Shown: positions 1 to 13,000 of the stretch, in pieces
Position numbering within the stretch: position 1 is the first letter of the stretch
Layout of the letters: each line of letters starts with the position of its first letter
The notes under the pieces: model-generated
What the model saw: the letters and a program-made list of their open reading frames with translations, nothing else
Databases searched by the model: none
Told to the model about the DNA's origin: nothing
Program-made: the position numbers and the translations under genes
Source: Balanoglossus misakiensis
Lineage: Eukaryota > Hemichordata
Direction: 5' to 3'
Assembly (NCBI GenBank): GCA_040954595.2
Contig: CM082584.2
Location: 1-64,000, forward strand
Length of the DNA stretch: 64,000 bases

Positions 1-509
1 TCACCCAAACCCTAACCCTAACCCTAACCCTAACCCTAACCCTAACCCTAACCCTAACCCTAACCCTAACCCTAACCATATACCCTAACCCTACCCTACC
101 CTAACCCTACCCTAACCCTAACCCTAACCCTAACCCTAACCCTAACCCTAACCCTAACCCTACCCTAACCCTAACCTAACCCTAACCCTAACCCTAACCA
201 CCCTAGACCCTAACCCTAACCCTAACCCTAACCCTAACCCTAACCTAACCCTAACCCTAACCCTAACCCTAACCCTAACCCTAACCCTAACCCTAACCCT
301 AACCCTAACCCTAACCCTAACCCTAACCCTAACCCTAACCCTAACCCTAACCCTAACCCTAACCCTAACCCCTAACCCTAACCCTAACCCTAACCCTAAC
401 CCTAACCCTAACCCTAACCCTAACCCTAACCCTAACCCTAACCCTAACCCTAACCCTAACCCTAACCCTAACCCTACCCCTAACCCTAACCCTAACCCTA
501 ACCCTAACC

Positions 510-550
<41 letters not shown>

Positions 551-3485
551 CCCTAACCCTAACCCTAACCCTAACCCTAACCCTAACCCTAACCCTAACC
601 CTAACCCTAACCCTAACCCTAACCCTAACCCTAACCCTAACCCTAACCCTAACCCTAACCCTAACCCTAACCCTAACCCTAACCCTAACCCTAACCCTAA
701 CCCTAACCCTAACCCTAACCCTAACCCTAACCCTAACCCTAACCCTAACCCTAACCCTAACCCTAACCCTAACCCTAACCCTAACCCTAACCCTAACCCT
801 AACCCTAACCCTAACCCTAACCCTAACCCTAACCCTAACCCTAACCCTAACCCTAACCCTAACCCTAACCCTAACCCTAACCCTAACCCTAACCCTAACC
901 CTAACCCTAACCCTAACCCTAACCCTAACCCTAACCCTAACCCTAACCCTAACCCTAACCCTAACCCTAACCCTAACCCTAACCCTAACCCTAACCCTAA
1001 CCCTAACCCTAACCCTAACCCTAACCCTAACCCTAACCCTAACCCTAACCCTAACCCTAACCCTAACCCTAACCCTAACCCTAACCCTAACCCTAACCCT
1101 AACCCTAACCCTAACCCTAACCCTAACCCTAACCCTAACCCTAACCCTAACCCTAACCCTAACCCTAACCCTAACCCTAACCCTAACCCTAACCCTAACC
1201 CTAACCCTAACCCTAACCCTAACCCTAACCCTAACCCTAACCAACCCTAACCCTAACCCTAACCCTAACCCTAACCCTAACCCTAACCCTAACCCTAACC
1301 CTAACCCTAACCCTAACCCTAACCCTAACCCTAACCCTAACCCTAACCCTAACCCTAACCCTAACCCTAACCCTAACCCTAACCCTAACCCTAACCCTAA
1401 CCCTAACCCTAACCCTAACCCTAACCCTAACCCTAACCCTAACCCTAACCCTAACCCTAACCCTAACCCTAACCCTAACCCTAACCCTAACCCTAACCCT
1501 AACCCTAACCCTAACCCTAACCCTAACCCTAACCCTAACCCTAACCCTAACCCTAACCCTAACCCTAACCCTAACCCTAACCCTAACCCTAACCCTAACC
1601 CTAACCCTAACCCTAACCCTAACCCTAACCCTAACCCTAACCCTAACCCTAACCCTAACCCTAACCCTAACCCTAACCCTAACCCTAACCCTAACCCTAA
1701 CCCTAACCCTAACCCTAACCCTAACCCTAACCCTAACCCTAACCCTAACCCTAACCCTAACCCTAACCCTAACCCTAACCCTAACCCTAACCCTAACCCT
1801 AACCCTAACCCTAACCCTAACCCTAACCCTAACCCTAACCCTAACCCTAACCCTAACCCTAACCCTAACCCTAACCCTAACCCTAACCCTAACCCTAACC
1901 CTAACCCTAACCCTAACCCTAACCCTAACCCTAACCCTAACCCTAACCCTAACCCTAACCCTAACCCTAACCCTAACCCTAACCCTAACCCTAACCCTAA
2001 CCCTAACCCTAACCCTAACCCTAACCCTAACCCTAACCCTAACCCTAACCCTAACCCTAACCCTAACCCTAACCCTAACCCTAACCCTAACCCTAACCCT
2101 AACCCTAACCCTAACCCTAACCCTAACCCTAACCCTAACCCTAACCCTAACCCTAACCCTAACCCTAACCCTAACCCTAACCCTAACCCTAACCCTAACC
2201 CTAACCCTAACCCTAACCCTAACCCTAACCCTAACCCTAACCCTAACCCTAACCCTAACCCTAACCCTAACCCTAACCCTAACCCTAACCCTAACCCTAA
2301 CCCTAACCCTAACCCTAACCCTAACCCTAACCCTAACCCTAACCCTAACCCTAACCCTAACCCTAACCCTAACCCTAACCCTAACCCTAACCCTAACCCT
2401 AACCCTAACCCTAACCCTAACCCTAACCCTAACCCTAACCCTAACCCTAACCCTAACCCTAACCCTAACCCTAACCCTAACCCTAACCCTAACCCTAACC
2501 CTAACCCTAACCCTAACCCTAACCCTAACCCTAACCCTAACCCTAACCCTAACCCTAACCCTAACCCTAACCCTAACCCTAACCCTAACCCTAACCCTAA
2601 CCCTAACCCTAACCCTAACCCTAACCCTAACCCTAACCCTAACCCTAACCCTAACCCTAACCCTAACCCTAACCCTAACCCTAACCCTAACCCTAACCCT
2701 AACCCTAACCCTAACCCTAACCCTAACCCTAACCCTAACCCTAACCCTAACCCTAACCCTAACCCTAACCCTAACCCTAACCCTAACCCTAACCCTAACC
2801 CTAACCCTAACCCTAACCCTAACCCTAACCCTAACCCTAACCCTAACCCTAACCCTAACCCTAACCCTAACCCTAACCCTAACCCTAACCCTAACCCTAA
2901 CCCTAACCCTAACCCTAACCCTAACCCTAACCCTAACCCTAACCCTAACCCTAACCCTAACCCTAACCCTAACCCTAACCCTAACCCTAACCCTAACCCT
3001 AACCCTAACCCTAACCCTAACCCTAACCCTAACCCTAACCCTAACCCTAACCCTAACCCTAACCCTAACCCTAACCCTAACCCTAACCCTAACCCTAACC
3101 CTAACCCTAACCCTAACCCTAACCCTAACCCTAACCCTAACCCTAACCCTAACCCTAACCCTAACCCTAACCCTAACCCTAACCCTAACCCTAACCCTAA
3201 CCCTAACCCTAACCCTAACCCTAACCCTAACCCTAACCCTAACCCTAACCCTAACCCTAACCCTAACCCTAACCCTAACCCTAACCCTAACCCTAACCCC
3301 TAACCCCTAACCCTAACCCCTAACCCTAACCCCTAACCCTAACCCTAACCCTAACCCTAACCCTAACCCTAACCCTAACCCTAACCCTAACCCTAACCCT
3401 AACCCTAACCCTAACCCTAACCCTAACCCTAACCCTAACCCTAACCCTAACCCAAACCCTAACCCTAACCCAAACCCAAACCCAA
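1..3485. repeat. Telomere array (CCCTAA)n / (TTAGGG)n
   Basis: About 3.5 kb of CCCTAA hexamers read 5' to 3' on the + strand. This is the C-rich strand running in from a left chromosome end, so the G-rich TTAGGG strand ends at position 1. The array is almost pure from about 243 to 3295, with isolated slips near 370, 476, 530 and 1243. It is irregular at the tip (about 70-240: CCCTA, CCCTACC, CCATATA, CCACCCTAGA). At the inner end (3296-3485) it passes through CCCCTAA and CCCAAA variants into satellite A. TTAGGG is the ancestral animal telomere repeat and also occurs in some fungi and protists. Confidence 0.98.
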
Positions 3486-6400
3486 AAGTATAATGGTCAA
3501 AGGGTCAAGGGTCAAAAGTCAGGGGGTCAAAGGTCAACATTAAAAGTTAAATTTGAAGGGTCAAAGGTCATGGGTTAGAGTTCAAAGTTCAAAAAGTTTG
3601 AGTTTAGGGTCAAGGGGCAAGGGTTGAAGGGTCAAAGGTCAAGGGTTGGATTTCATAAGTATGAGATCAAGAATCAAGGAGTCAAGGGGCAATGGTCAAG
3701 GGTTAGAGTTGAAAGGTCAAAGGTTCAAGGTTCAAGTGTCAAAGGTCAAGGTTAGGGTTAGGTCAAGGGACCAAGAGTCAGTCGCCATGTATTAGAGTTT
3801 AATGGTCAAGTGATAGAGTTCAAGGGTCAAAGGTTGCAGTTCAAGAGTCAAAGGTCAAGGGTTAGAGTTCAAAGGTTAAAAAGTTTGAGGTAAGGGGTTA
3901 AGGGTTGATGGGTCAAAGGTCAAGGGTTAAGGATTAGAGTTCAAGAGTTGGAGATCAAGGATCAAGGGGTCAAGGGTCAAGGATGAGAGTTGAAGGCTCA
4001 ACAGTCTGACCAAGTATAGAGTTCAAGGGTCAAAGGTTATAGTTCAAGGGTCAAGGGTTGAAGGGTCAAAGGTCAAGGGTTAGAGTTCAAGAGTTGGAGA
4101 TCAGGGATCTAAGGGTCAAGGGTCAAAGGTCAAGTGTCAAAGGTCACGGTTAAAAGTTAGATTTGAAGGGTAAAAGGTCAAGGGGTAGAGTTCAAGATTT
4201 GGAGATCAAGGATCAAGGGGTCAAGGGTCAAGGATTAAAGTTAAAGGGTCAAAGGGTCAAGGGTCAAAGGTCAAAGGTCAATGTTAAAAGTTAGATTTGA
4301 GTCAAAGGTCAAGGGTTAACGTTCAAAGTTCAAAAAGTATGAGTTAAGGGTCAAGGGGCGAGGGTTGAAGGGTTAAAGGTCAAGGGTTGGATTTCATGAG
4401 TTGGAGATCAAGGATCAAGGGGTCAAGGGTCAAGGGTCAAGTTTTAGAGTTGAAGGGTCAAAGGATTGACCAAGGATTAGAGTTCAAGGGTCAAGGGTTA
4501 TAGGTCAGGGTTCGAGGGTTGAAGGTTCAAAGGTAAAGGGGTAGAGTTCAAGAGTTTGAGATCAAGGATCAAGGGATCAAGGGTCAAGGATTAAAGTTCA
4601 AGGGTCAAAGGGTCAAGGGTCAAAGGTCAAAGGTCAAGGTTAAAAGTTAGATTTGAAGGGTCAAAGGTCAAAGGTTAGTGTTCAAAGTTCAAAATGTTTG
4701 AGTTAAGGGTCAAGGGGCAGGGGTTGAAGAGTCAAAGGTCAAGGGTTTGATTTCATAAGTTGGATATTAAGGATCAAGGGGGTCAAGGGTCAAGGATAAG
4801 AGTTGAAGTTCAACGGTCTGACCACCAATGATTAGAGTTCAAGTGTCATTGGTTATAGGTCAGGGGTCAAGGGTTGAAGGACAAAGGTCAAGGGTTATAG
4901 TTCAAGATTTGGATATCAATGATCAAGGGGTCAAGTATTAAAGTATTAAGGGCCAAAGGGTAAAGGGTCAAGGGTCAAATGTCAAGGGTCAAAGGTCAAG
5001 ATTAAAAGTTAGATTTGAAGGGTCAAAGGTCATGGGTTAGAGTTCAAAGTTCAAAAAGTTTGAGTTTAGGGTCAAGGGGCAAGGGTTGAAGGGTCAAAGG
5101 TCAAGGGTTGGATTTCATAAGTTGGAGATCAAGAATCAAGGAGTCAAGGGGCAAGGGTCAAGGGTTAGAGTTGAAAGGTCAAAAGTTCAAGGTTCAAGTG
5201 TCAGAGGTCAAGGTTCAAGGGTCAAGGGACCAAGAGTCAGTCGCCATGTATTAGAGTTTAATGGTCAAGTTATAGAGTTCAAGGGTCAAAGGTTGTAGTT
5301 CAAGAGTCAAAGGTCAAGGGTTAGAGTTCAAAGGTTAAAAAGTTTGAGTTAAGGGGTCAAGGGTTGATGGGTCAAAGGTCAATGGTTAAGGATTAGAGTT
5401 CAAGAGTTGGAGATCAAGGATCAAGGGGTCAAGGGTCAAGGATTCGAGTTCAAGAGTTGGAGATCAGGGATCTAAGGGTCAAGATTCAAAGGTCAAGGGT
5501 CAAAGGTCACGGTTAAAAGTTAGATTTGAAGGGTCAAAGGTCAAGGGGTAGAGTTCAAGATTTGGAGATCAAGGATCAAGGGGTCAAGGGTCAAGGATTA
5601 AAGTTCAAGGGTCAAAGGGTCAAGAGGCAAGGGTCAAAGGTCAATGTTAAAAGTTAGATTTGAGTCAAAGGTCAAGGGTTGGATTTCATGAGTTGGAGAT
5701 CAAGGATCAAGGGGTCAAGGGTCAAGGGTCAAGTATTAGAGTTGAAGGGTCAAAGGATTGACCAAGGATTAGAGTTCAAGGGTCAAGGGTTATAGGTCAG
5801 GGTTCGAGGGTTGAAGGTTCAAAGGTAAAGGGGTAGAGTTCAAGAGTTGGAGATCAAGGATCAAGGGGTCAAGGGTCAAAGATTAAAGTTCAAGGGTCAA
5901 AGGTTCAAGGGTCAAAGGTCAAAGGTCAAGGTTAAAAGTTAGATTTGAAGGGTCAAAGGTCAAAGGTTAGGGTTCAAAGTTCAAAATGTTTGAGTTAAGG
6001 GTCAGGGGTCAAGGGTTGAAGGTCAAAGGTCAAGGGTTATAGTTCAAGAGTTGGATATCAATGATCAAGGGGTCAAGGGTCAAGTATTAAAATATAAGGG
6101 TCAAAGGGTCAAGGGTCAAGGGTCAAAAGTCAAGGGACTAAGGTCAAGATTAAATGTTAGATTTGAAGGGTCAAAGGTCAAGGGTTAGAGTTCAAGAGTT
6201 GGAGATCAAGGATCAAGGGGTTAAGGGTCAAGGATTAAAGTTCGAGGGTCAAAGGTTCAAAGGTCAAAGGTCAATTTTAAACGTTAGATTTGAAGGGTCA
6301 AAGGTCAATAGTTAGGGTTCAAAGTTCAAAAAGAATGAGTTAAGGGTCAAGGGGCGAGGGTTGATGGGTCAAATGTCAAGGGTTGGATTTCATGAGTTGG

Positions 6401-7600
6401 AGATCAAGGATCAAGGGGTCAAGGGTCAAGTATTAGAGTTGGAGGGTCAAAGGATTGACCAAGGATTAGAGTTCAAGGGTCAAGGGTTATAAGTCAGGGT
6501 TTGAGGGTTGAAGGTTCAAAGGTAAAGGGGTAGAGTTCAAGAGTTGGAGATCAAGTATCAAGGGGTCAAGGGTCAAGGATTAAAGTTCAAGGGTCAAAGG
6601 TTCAAGGGTTAAAGATCAAAGGTCAAGGTTAAAAGTTAGATTTGAAGGGTCAAGGGTCAAAGGTCAAGGGTTAGGGTTCAAAGTTCAAAATGTTTGAGTA
6701 AAGGGTCAAGGGGCTGGGGTTGAAGGGTCAAAAGTCAAGGGTTTGATTTCATGAGTTGGAGATTAAGGATCAAGGGGTCCAGGGTCAAGGATAAGAGTTG
6801 AAGTTCAACGGTCTGACCAATGATTAGAGTTCAAGGGTCATTGGTTATAGGTCAGGGGTCAAGGGTTGAAGGTCAAAGGTCAAGGGTTATAGTTCAAGAG
6901 TTGGATATCAATGATCAAGGAGTCAAGTATTAAAGTATTAAGGGCCAAAGGGTCAAGGGTCAAGGGTCAAAAGTCAAGGGTCAAAGGTCAAGATTAAAAG
7001 TTAGATTTGAAGGGTCAAAGGTCATGGGTTAGAGTTCAAAGTTCAAAAAGTGTGAGTTTAGGGTCAAGGGGCAAGGGTTGAAGGGTCAAAGGTCAAGGGT
7101 TGGATTTCATAAGTTGGAGATCAAGAATCAAGGAGTCAAGGGGCAAGAGTCAAGGGTTAGAGTTCAAAGGTCAAAGGTTCAAGGTTCAAGGGTCAGAGGT
7201 CAAGGTTCAAGGGTCAAGGGACCAAGAGTCAGTTGCCATGTATTAGAGTTTAATTGTCAAGTGATAGAGTTCAAGGGTCAAAGGTTGTAGTTCAAGAGTC
7301 AAAGGTCAAGGTTTAGAGTTCAAAGGTTAAAAAGTTTGAGTTAAGGGGTCAAAAGTTGATGGGTCAAAGGTCAAGGGTTAAGGATTAGAGTTCAAGAGTT
7401 TGAGATCAAGGATCAAGGGTTCAAGGGTCAAGGATTAGAGTTGAAGGCTCAACAGTCTGACCAAGTATTAGAGTTCAAGGGTCAAAGGTTATAGTTCAAG
7501 GGTCAAGCGTTGAAGGGTCAAAGGTCAAGGGTTAGAGTTCAAGAGTTGGAGATCAGGGATCTAAGGGTCAAGGGTCAAGGATTAGAGTTGATGTGTCAAA
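3486..7600 (+). repeat. Subtelomeric satellite A, forward block (GGGTCAA heptamer)
   Basis: G-rich on the + strand. It is built from variants of the 7-mer GGGTCAA (GGGTCAAGGGTCAAAGGTCAA and similar) interleaved with phrases such as GGGTTAGAGTTCAAGAG and GAGATCAAGGATCAAGG. Larger repeats are visible: a stretch starting at 5086 recurs at 7078, a shift of 1,992 bp, and a related start lies near 3624. The G-rich strand is opposite to that of the telomere, where C is on +. The runs contain many tandem GGGTCA/AGGTCA half-sites one base apart, for example three in 4261-4280. No coding function is supported. Confidence 0.93.
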
Positions 7601-8400
7601 GGGTCTTTACCCCAATGTATTCCCACTAGCCCCCCTTCCTTCTCCACCCTGGCCTCCTTCACCAAAACCGCACCAGACCCATAATGCCTCTATCTCTTAC
7701 ACCACACCTTACACCCACCCCAACTTGTAACACTTGACTTAAAGATTGGCATCCAAATCCAAACTCTACCACTGCTACTCCAACAATACAACATCAGGAC
7801 TCTATTACAAACCAAAACCTACCATTTATAGCAAATACACGACCAAAGATTTGATCCCATTTATCATCCTTCCACACTCATCGCGAATCCTTACTGGAAC
7901 CCCACCATAACCGACCCAATCCACTCCTTACCTCAAACCTCACCCCGAAGTCAATCCCAGAATTGTACTCTTAAAAAATATTACTCAAACACCAATCACC
8001 GATCAAACTCCAAATATCAACTAAGGCTCACTACCTTGTCAGCTATCACCACAACCAGCCAACTTTAACCCAACATATTCCCATGCCGCCCTATCACCAC
8101 CCCGACCTCCATCCCCAAAACCGCACAAAACCCACCACACATTTAAATCCTGGAAGTCACCCAACCTATCATAACTCTAACGGGATGTTTGGGTTTGGGA
8201 TAAACCAAATCAAAATTGACCTAACCCTATCATAACCAAATACTCGAAGACCACCAAAAAAACTCTTAACGTAAAGATTGGCATAAATCCAAACGCATAC
8301 CCAACTAAACAACACCAAAACGCTATTACGAACCAAACCCTACAATTTTTATACATGACCAAAGATCCTACCCATGGAAGAACTCACTTCTGTCAATAAT
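7601..8400 (+). repeat. Subtelomeric satellite B, forward copy
   Basis: C-rich, pyrimidine-biased DNA with phrases such as CCTGGCCTCCTTCACCAAAA, ACCAAAGATTTGATCCCAT and TAAAGATTGGCATCCAAAT. The same phrases recur as reverse complement through 17,480-20,950 and once more in forward orientation at 53,072-53,410. It begins abruptly inside satellite A near 7600 and ends at an AT-rich satellite after a phrase (TGTCAATAATACAAACTCC, about 8393) that is found inverted near 17,510-17,530. Confidence 0.88.
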
Positions 8401-10010
8401 ACAAACTCCTACTAATTTTCTGCCAGCTATTTCATAAAATGTATTTATTTAGGCTTCAAAACAATGGAAATTAACTCGAATCATCTTTTTGAAAATTGCG
8501 GGTATTAATATATCATTTTGAATTCAAAAACAACCTACTTTTAGGCTTAAAACATTGAAATCAATTTTTTTTCGAAAATACTATAAAACACAAATTCAAA
8601 AACACTCAATATTTTTAGGCTTGCGAATTATTTTCATCTGAAAATATAATAAACTCGTAAAACTGATATAAAATAGATGTTTTTATTCGTATATGTATTG
8701 AATATTAATCAAATAAGCCAAAATTAAGTTTTTAATATGAAAATGATTTAATAAGCATTTCCAATATAAATGTTTTGCTTATCATTCTAAAGTCTCTTTT
8801 GAATGTATTACAAAATAACATTATTTGGCAAGAAAACTGCTCAATACGATACTAAAAACGTTGTTAGTTTCATATCGCATGTATTAAATGAAAACGATTC
8901 AATAAGCATTTTAAATTCAAAACCACTTATTTAGGCTATAAAACAATGTGGGGTCGTTATTAAAAACCTTTTTGAAATTTTTTTCTATGACACGCTTTAA
9001 TTTTTCACAAAAAATGTTTAATACCATATAAAATCAAAATCATATTCACAAAGCGTATGTTTAACGGAAATGATTTAACAAGCAATTTCTATATATTTAC
9101 ATCCCTATTTAAGCCTTTGGAAAACTGTTTAATGATTATAAAACATTTCTTTGAACATAACATAAAACCATCCTTTATTCGGGCCCAAAAACTTCATATC
9201 GCACATTTAACTCAAACACAATCTTAATTAGGATTATAAACATTCTACACTTTATAATCATTCAAAAACTTTCATTGAAAGTATTACTTAATCACAATAT
9301 TTTAGCATGAAAACTTTTCAATACGACATAAAAAACGATGTATGTTCCATATTGCTTTTTTATATCTAAAAAGACAAGAAACATTTCAAAACACTAATTT
9401 AGGCATGTAAACACTGTTAGAACATTAGATAAAAAAAACTATTTAATACGGTATAAAATGATGTTATATGCACATTTTATATTTTGAAAAAAATATGATT
9501 AAATAAACAATCTTTACATAAATACACGCATATTTAAAGCTCTAATACAGTAATATATAATTCTTAAACGTTTCTTTTTATATATGATAAAAAACTAATT
9601 ATTTGGGAATGAAAACTGTTTAAAACGATACTAAAACAATGCTTGTTCCATATTTCAGGTTTTAAATAAAAATGATCCGTAAAGCATTTTAAAGTTAAAT
9701 ACAAACTTATTTAGGCATAAAAAGCACCCTGAGATCATTATTTAACCCGTCTTTGAAATTAGATATGAAACGCATTATTTTTCACTTAAAGGGGTTAATT
9801 CCGTATAAAATCGTTTTAATTCTTATTGTTAACTTCAAATTAAAATGTACAAGCGATTTCAACATGAATGCAACATGATAAAAGGCTTCAGAACACTTTA
9901 AAATCATTCTAAATCATTTCTTTGAATATGCTACAAAATAACCATTAATTTGTGCACAAAAACTTCAAATACAATACTAAAACGATATTAAAAAGCTTTA
10001 AATCGAGAGA
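8400..10010 (+). repeat. AT-rich satellite, left (forward) arm
   Basis: Very AT-rich DNA made of diverged monomers. The phrase family 'AAAACTnnTCAATACGATACTAAAA' or 'nnTTTAATACCGTATAAAATC' appears at about 8837, 9015, 9189, 9318, 9446, 9622, 9790 and 9967. Spacing is mostly 168-178 bp, with two gaps near 128. Each monomer also carries an ATTTAGGC-like box. The region from about 8,820 onward reappears as reverse complement after 10,010. No gene is supported. Confidence 0.85.
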
Positions 10011-13000
10011 AAATTTTTAAAAGGAATCTTGAATGTTTAAAAGCATAAATAAGGGTGTGTTTGAGTTAGAAATCACTATCTATTAATTTTTATTTAAAAC
10101 GTGTGATATGTAAAAAATATCGTTTTGAACAGTTTTTGGGCCATAATAAAGGATGGTTTTGTATTGTGTTCAAAGAAAGGTTTTAGAATGATTAAACACT
10201 TTTTCAAAGCCTTAAATAGGGGTGTAATTATATAGAAATTGCTTTCTAAATCATTACCATTAAAAATACGCCTTGTGAATATGACATTGATTTTATAAGG
10301 TATTAAACATTTTTTGTGAAAAATTAAAGCGTGTAATAGAAAAACATTTCAAAAAGGTTTTTAATAATGATACTACATAAATAAGTGGTTTTTGATTTAA
10401 AATGCTTATTGAATCGTTTTTATTTAATACATGCGATATGAAACTAACAACGTTTTTAGTATCGTATTGAGCAGTTTTCTTGCCAAATAATGTCTTTTTG
10501 GAATACATTCAAAAGAGACTTTAGAATGATAAGGAAAACATTTATATTGGAAATGCTTATTAAATCATTTTCATATTAAAAACTTAATTTTGGTTTATTT
10601 GATTTTTATTCAGTACATATACGAATCAAAATATCTATTTTATATCAGTTTTTGGAGTTAATTACATTTTCAGATGAAAATAATTCGCAAGCCTAAAAAT
10701 ATTGGGTGTTTAATCATGTTGCATTCATGTTGAAATCGCTTGTTAAAACATTTTCATTTGAAGTAAACAATGTGAATAAAAACGATTTTATACCGAATTA
10801 AACCCTTTAAGTGAAAAATAATGCGTTTCATATCAAATTTCAAAGACGGGTTAAATAATACATTCAAAAGAGACTTTAGAATGATAAGCAAAACATTTAT
10901 ATTGCTTATTAAATCATTTTCATATTAAAAACTTAATTTTGGCTTATTTGATTTTATTCAATACATATACGAATCAAAACATCTATTTTATATCAGTTTT
11001 TGGAGTTAATTATATTTTCAGATAAAAATAATTCGCAAGCCTAAAAATATTGGGTGTTTTTGAGTTTGAAATCACTATCTAATAATTTTTATTTAAAAGT
11101 GCGTTATGGACCATATATCGTTTTAGTATTGTATTTAAAGTTTTTGTGCACAAATTAATGGTTATATTCAAAGAAATTATTTAGAATGATTTTCAAGTGT
11201 TTTGAAGCCTTTAATCATGTGGCATTCATGTTGAAATCGCTTATTAAAACATTTTCATTTGAAGTAAACAATGTGAATAAAAACGATATCATACCGTAAT
11301 TAAACCCTTTAAGTGAAAAATAATGCGTTTTATATCAAATTTCAAAGACGGGTTAAATAATGATCTCAGGGTGCTTTTTATGCCTAAATAAGTTTGTTAT
11401 TAACTTTAAAATGCTTTACGGATCATTTTTTTTAAAACCTGAAATATGGAACAAGCATTGCTTTAGTATCGTTTTTTAAACAGTTTTCATTGCAAAATAA
11501 TTAGTTTTTTATCATTTATACAAAGAAAGGTTTAAGAATTATATATTACTGTATTAGAGCTTTAAATATGCGTGTATTTATCTATCGATTGTTTATTTAA
11601 TCATATTTTTTTCAAAATATACAATGTGCATATAACATCATTTTATAGCGTATTAAATAGTTTTTTTTATAAAATGTTCTAACATTGTTTACATGCCTAA
11701 ATTAGTGTTTTGAAATGTATCTTGTCTTTTTAGATATAAAAAAGCAATATGGAACAAACATCGTTTTTTATGTCGTATTGAAAAGTTATATAAAGTGTTT
11801 AAAAGCCTTTAATCGAGAGAAAAATTTTAAAAGGAATTTAGAATGTTCATAATCCTAAATAAGGCCGTGTTTGAGTTAAATGTGCGATATGAAGTTTTTG
11901 GGCCCAAATAAAGGATGGTTTTATGTTATGTTCAAAGAAAGGTTTTAGAACGATTTAACAGTTTTTCAAAGGCTTAAAAAGGGGTGTAAATATATAGAAA
12001 TTGCTTGTTAAATCATTTCCGTTAAACATACGCTTTGTGAATATGACATTGATTCTATAAGGTATTAAACATTTTTTGCTAAAGATTAAAGCGTGTCATA
12101 GAAAAAAATTTCAAAAAGGTTTTTAAAAAATGACCCCACATTGTTTTTTAGCATAAATAAGTGGTTTTGAATTTAAAATGCTTATTGAATCGTTTTTATT
12201 TAATACATGCGATAAGAAACTAATAACGATTTTAGTATCGTTTTGAGCAGTTTTCTTGCCAAATAATGTTTTTTTGTAATACATTCAAAAGAGACTTTAG
12301 AATGATAAGCAAAACATTTATATTGCTTATTAAATCATTTTCATATTAAAAACTTAATTTTGGTTTATTTGATTTTTATTCAGTACATATACGAATCAAA
12401 ACATCTATTTTATATCAGTTTTTGGAGTTAATTACATTTTCAGATGAAAATAATTCGCAAGCCTAAAAATATTGGGTGTTTAATCATGTTGCATTCATGT
12501 TGAAATCGCTTGTTAAAACATTTTCATTTGAAGTAAACAATGTGAATAAAAACGATTTTATACCGAATTAAACCCTTTAAGTGAAAAATAATGCGTTTCA
12601 TATCAAATTTCAAAGACGGGTTAAATAATACATTCAAAAGAGACTTTAGAATGATAAGCAAAACATTTATATTGCTTATTAAATCATTTTCATATTAAAA
12701 ACTTAATTTTGGCTTATTTGATTTTATTCAATACATATACGAATCAAAACATCTATTTTATATCAGTTTTTGGAGTTAATTATATTTTCAGATAAAAATA
12801 ATTCGCAAGCCTAAAAATATTGGGTGTTTTTGAGTTTGAAATCACTATCTAATAATTTTTATTTAAAAGTGCGTTATGGACCATATATCGTTTTAGTATT
12901 GTATTTAAAGTTTTTGTGCACAAATTAATGGTTATATTCAAAGAAATTATTTAGAATGATTTTCAAGTGTTTAGAAGCCTTTAATCATGTGGCATTCATG

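Noticed and set aside
528-1244. Long minus-strand open frame of alternating Val-Arg
   Set aside because: Simple translation of the TTAGGG telomere repeat; not a gene.
5086-7290. Two similar 70-residue plus-strand open frames in satellite A+
   Set aside because: Same heptamer periodicity; they are copies of one satellite segment 1,992 bp apart.
3486-7600. CRISPR-like array of short regular repeats
   Set aside because: Eukaryotic subtelomere context, no unique spacers of constant length, repeats degenerate and continuous.
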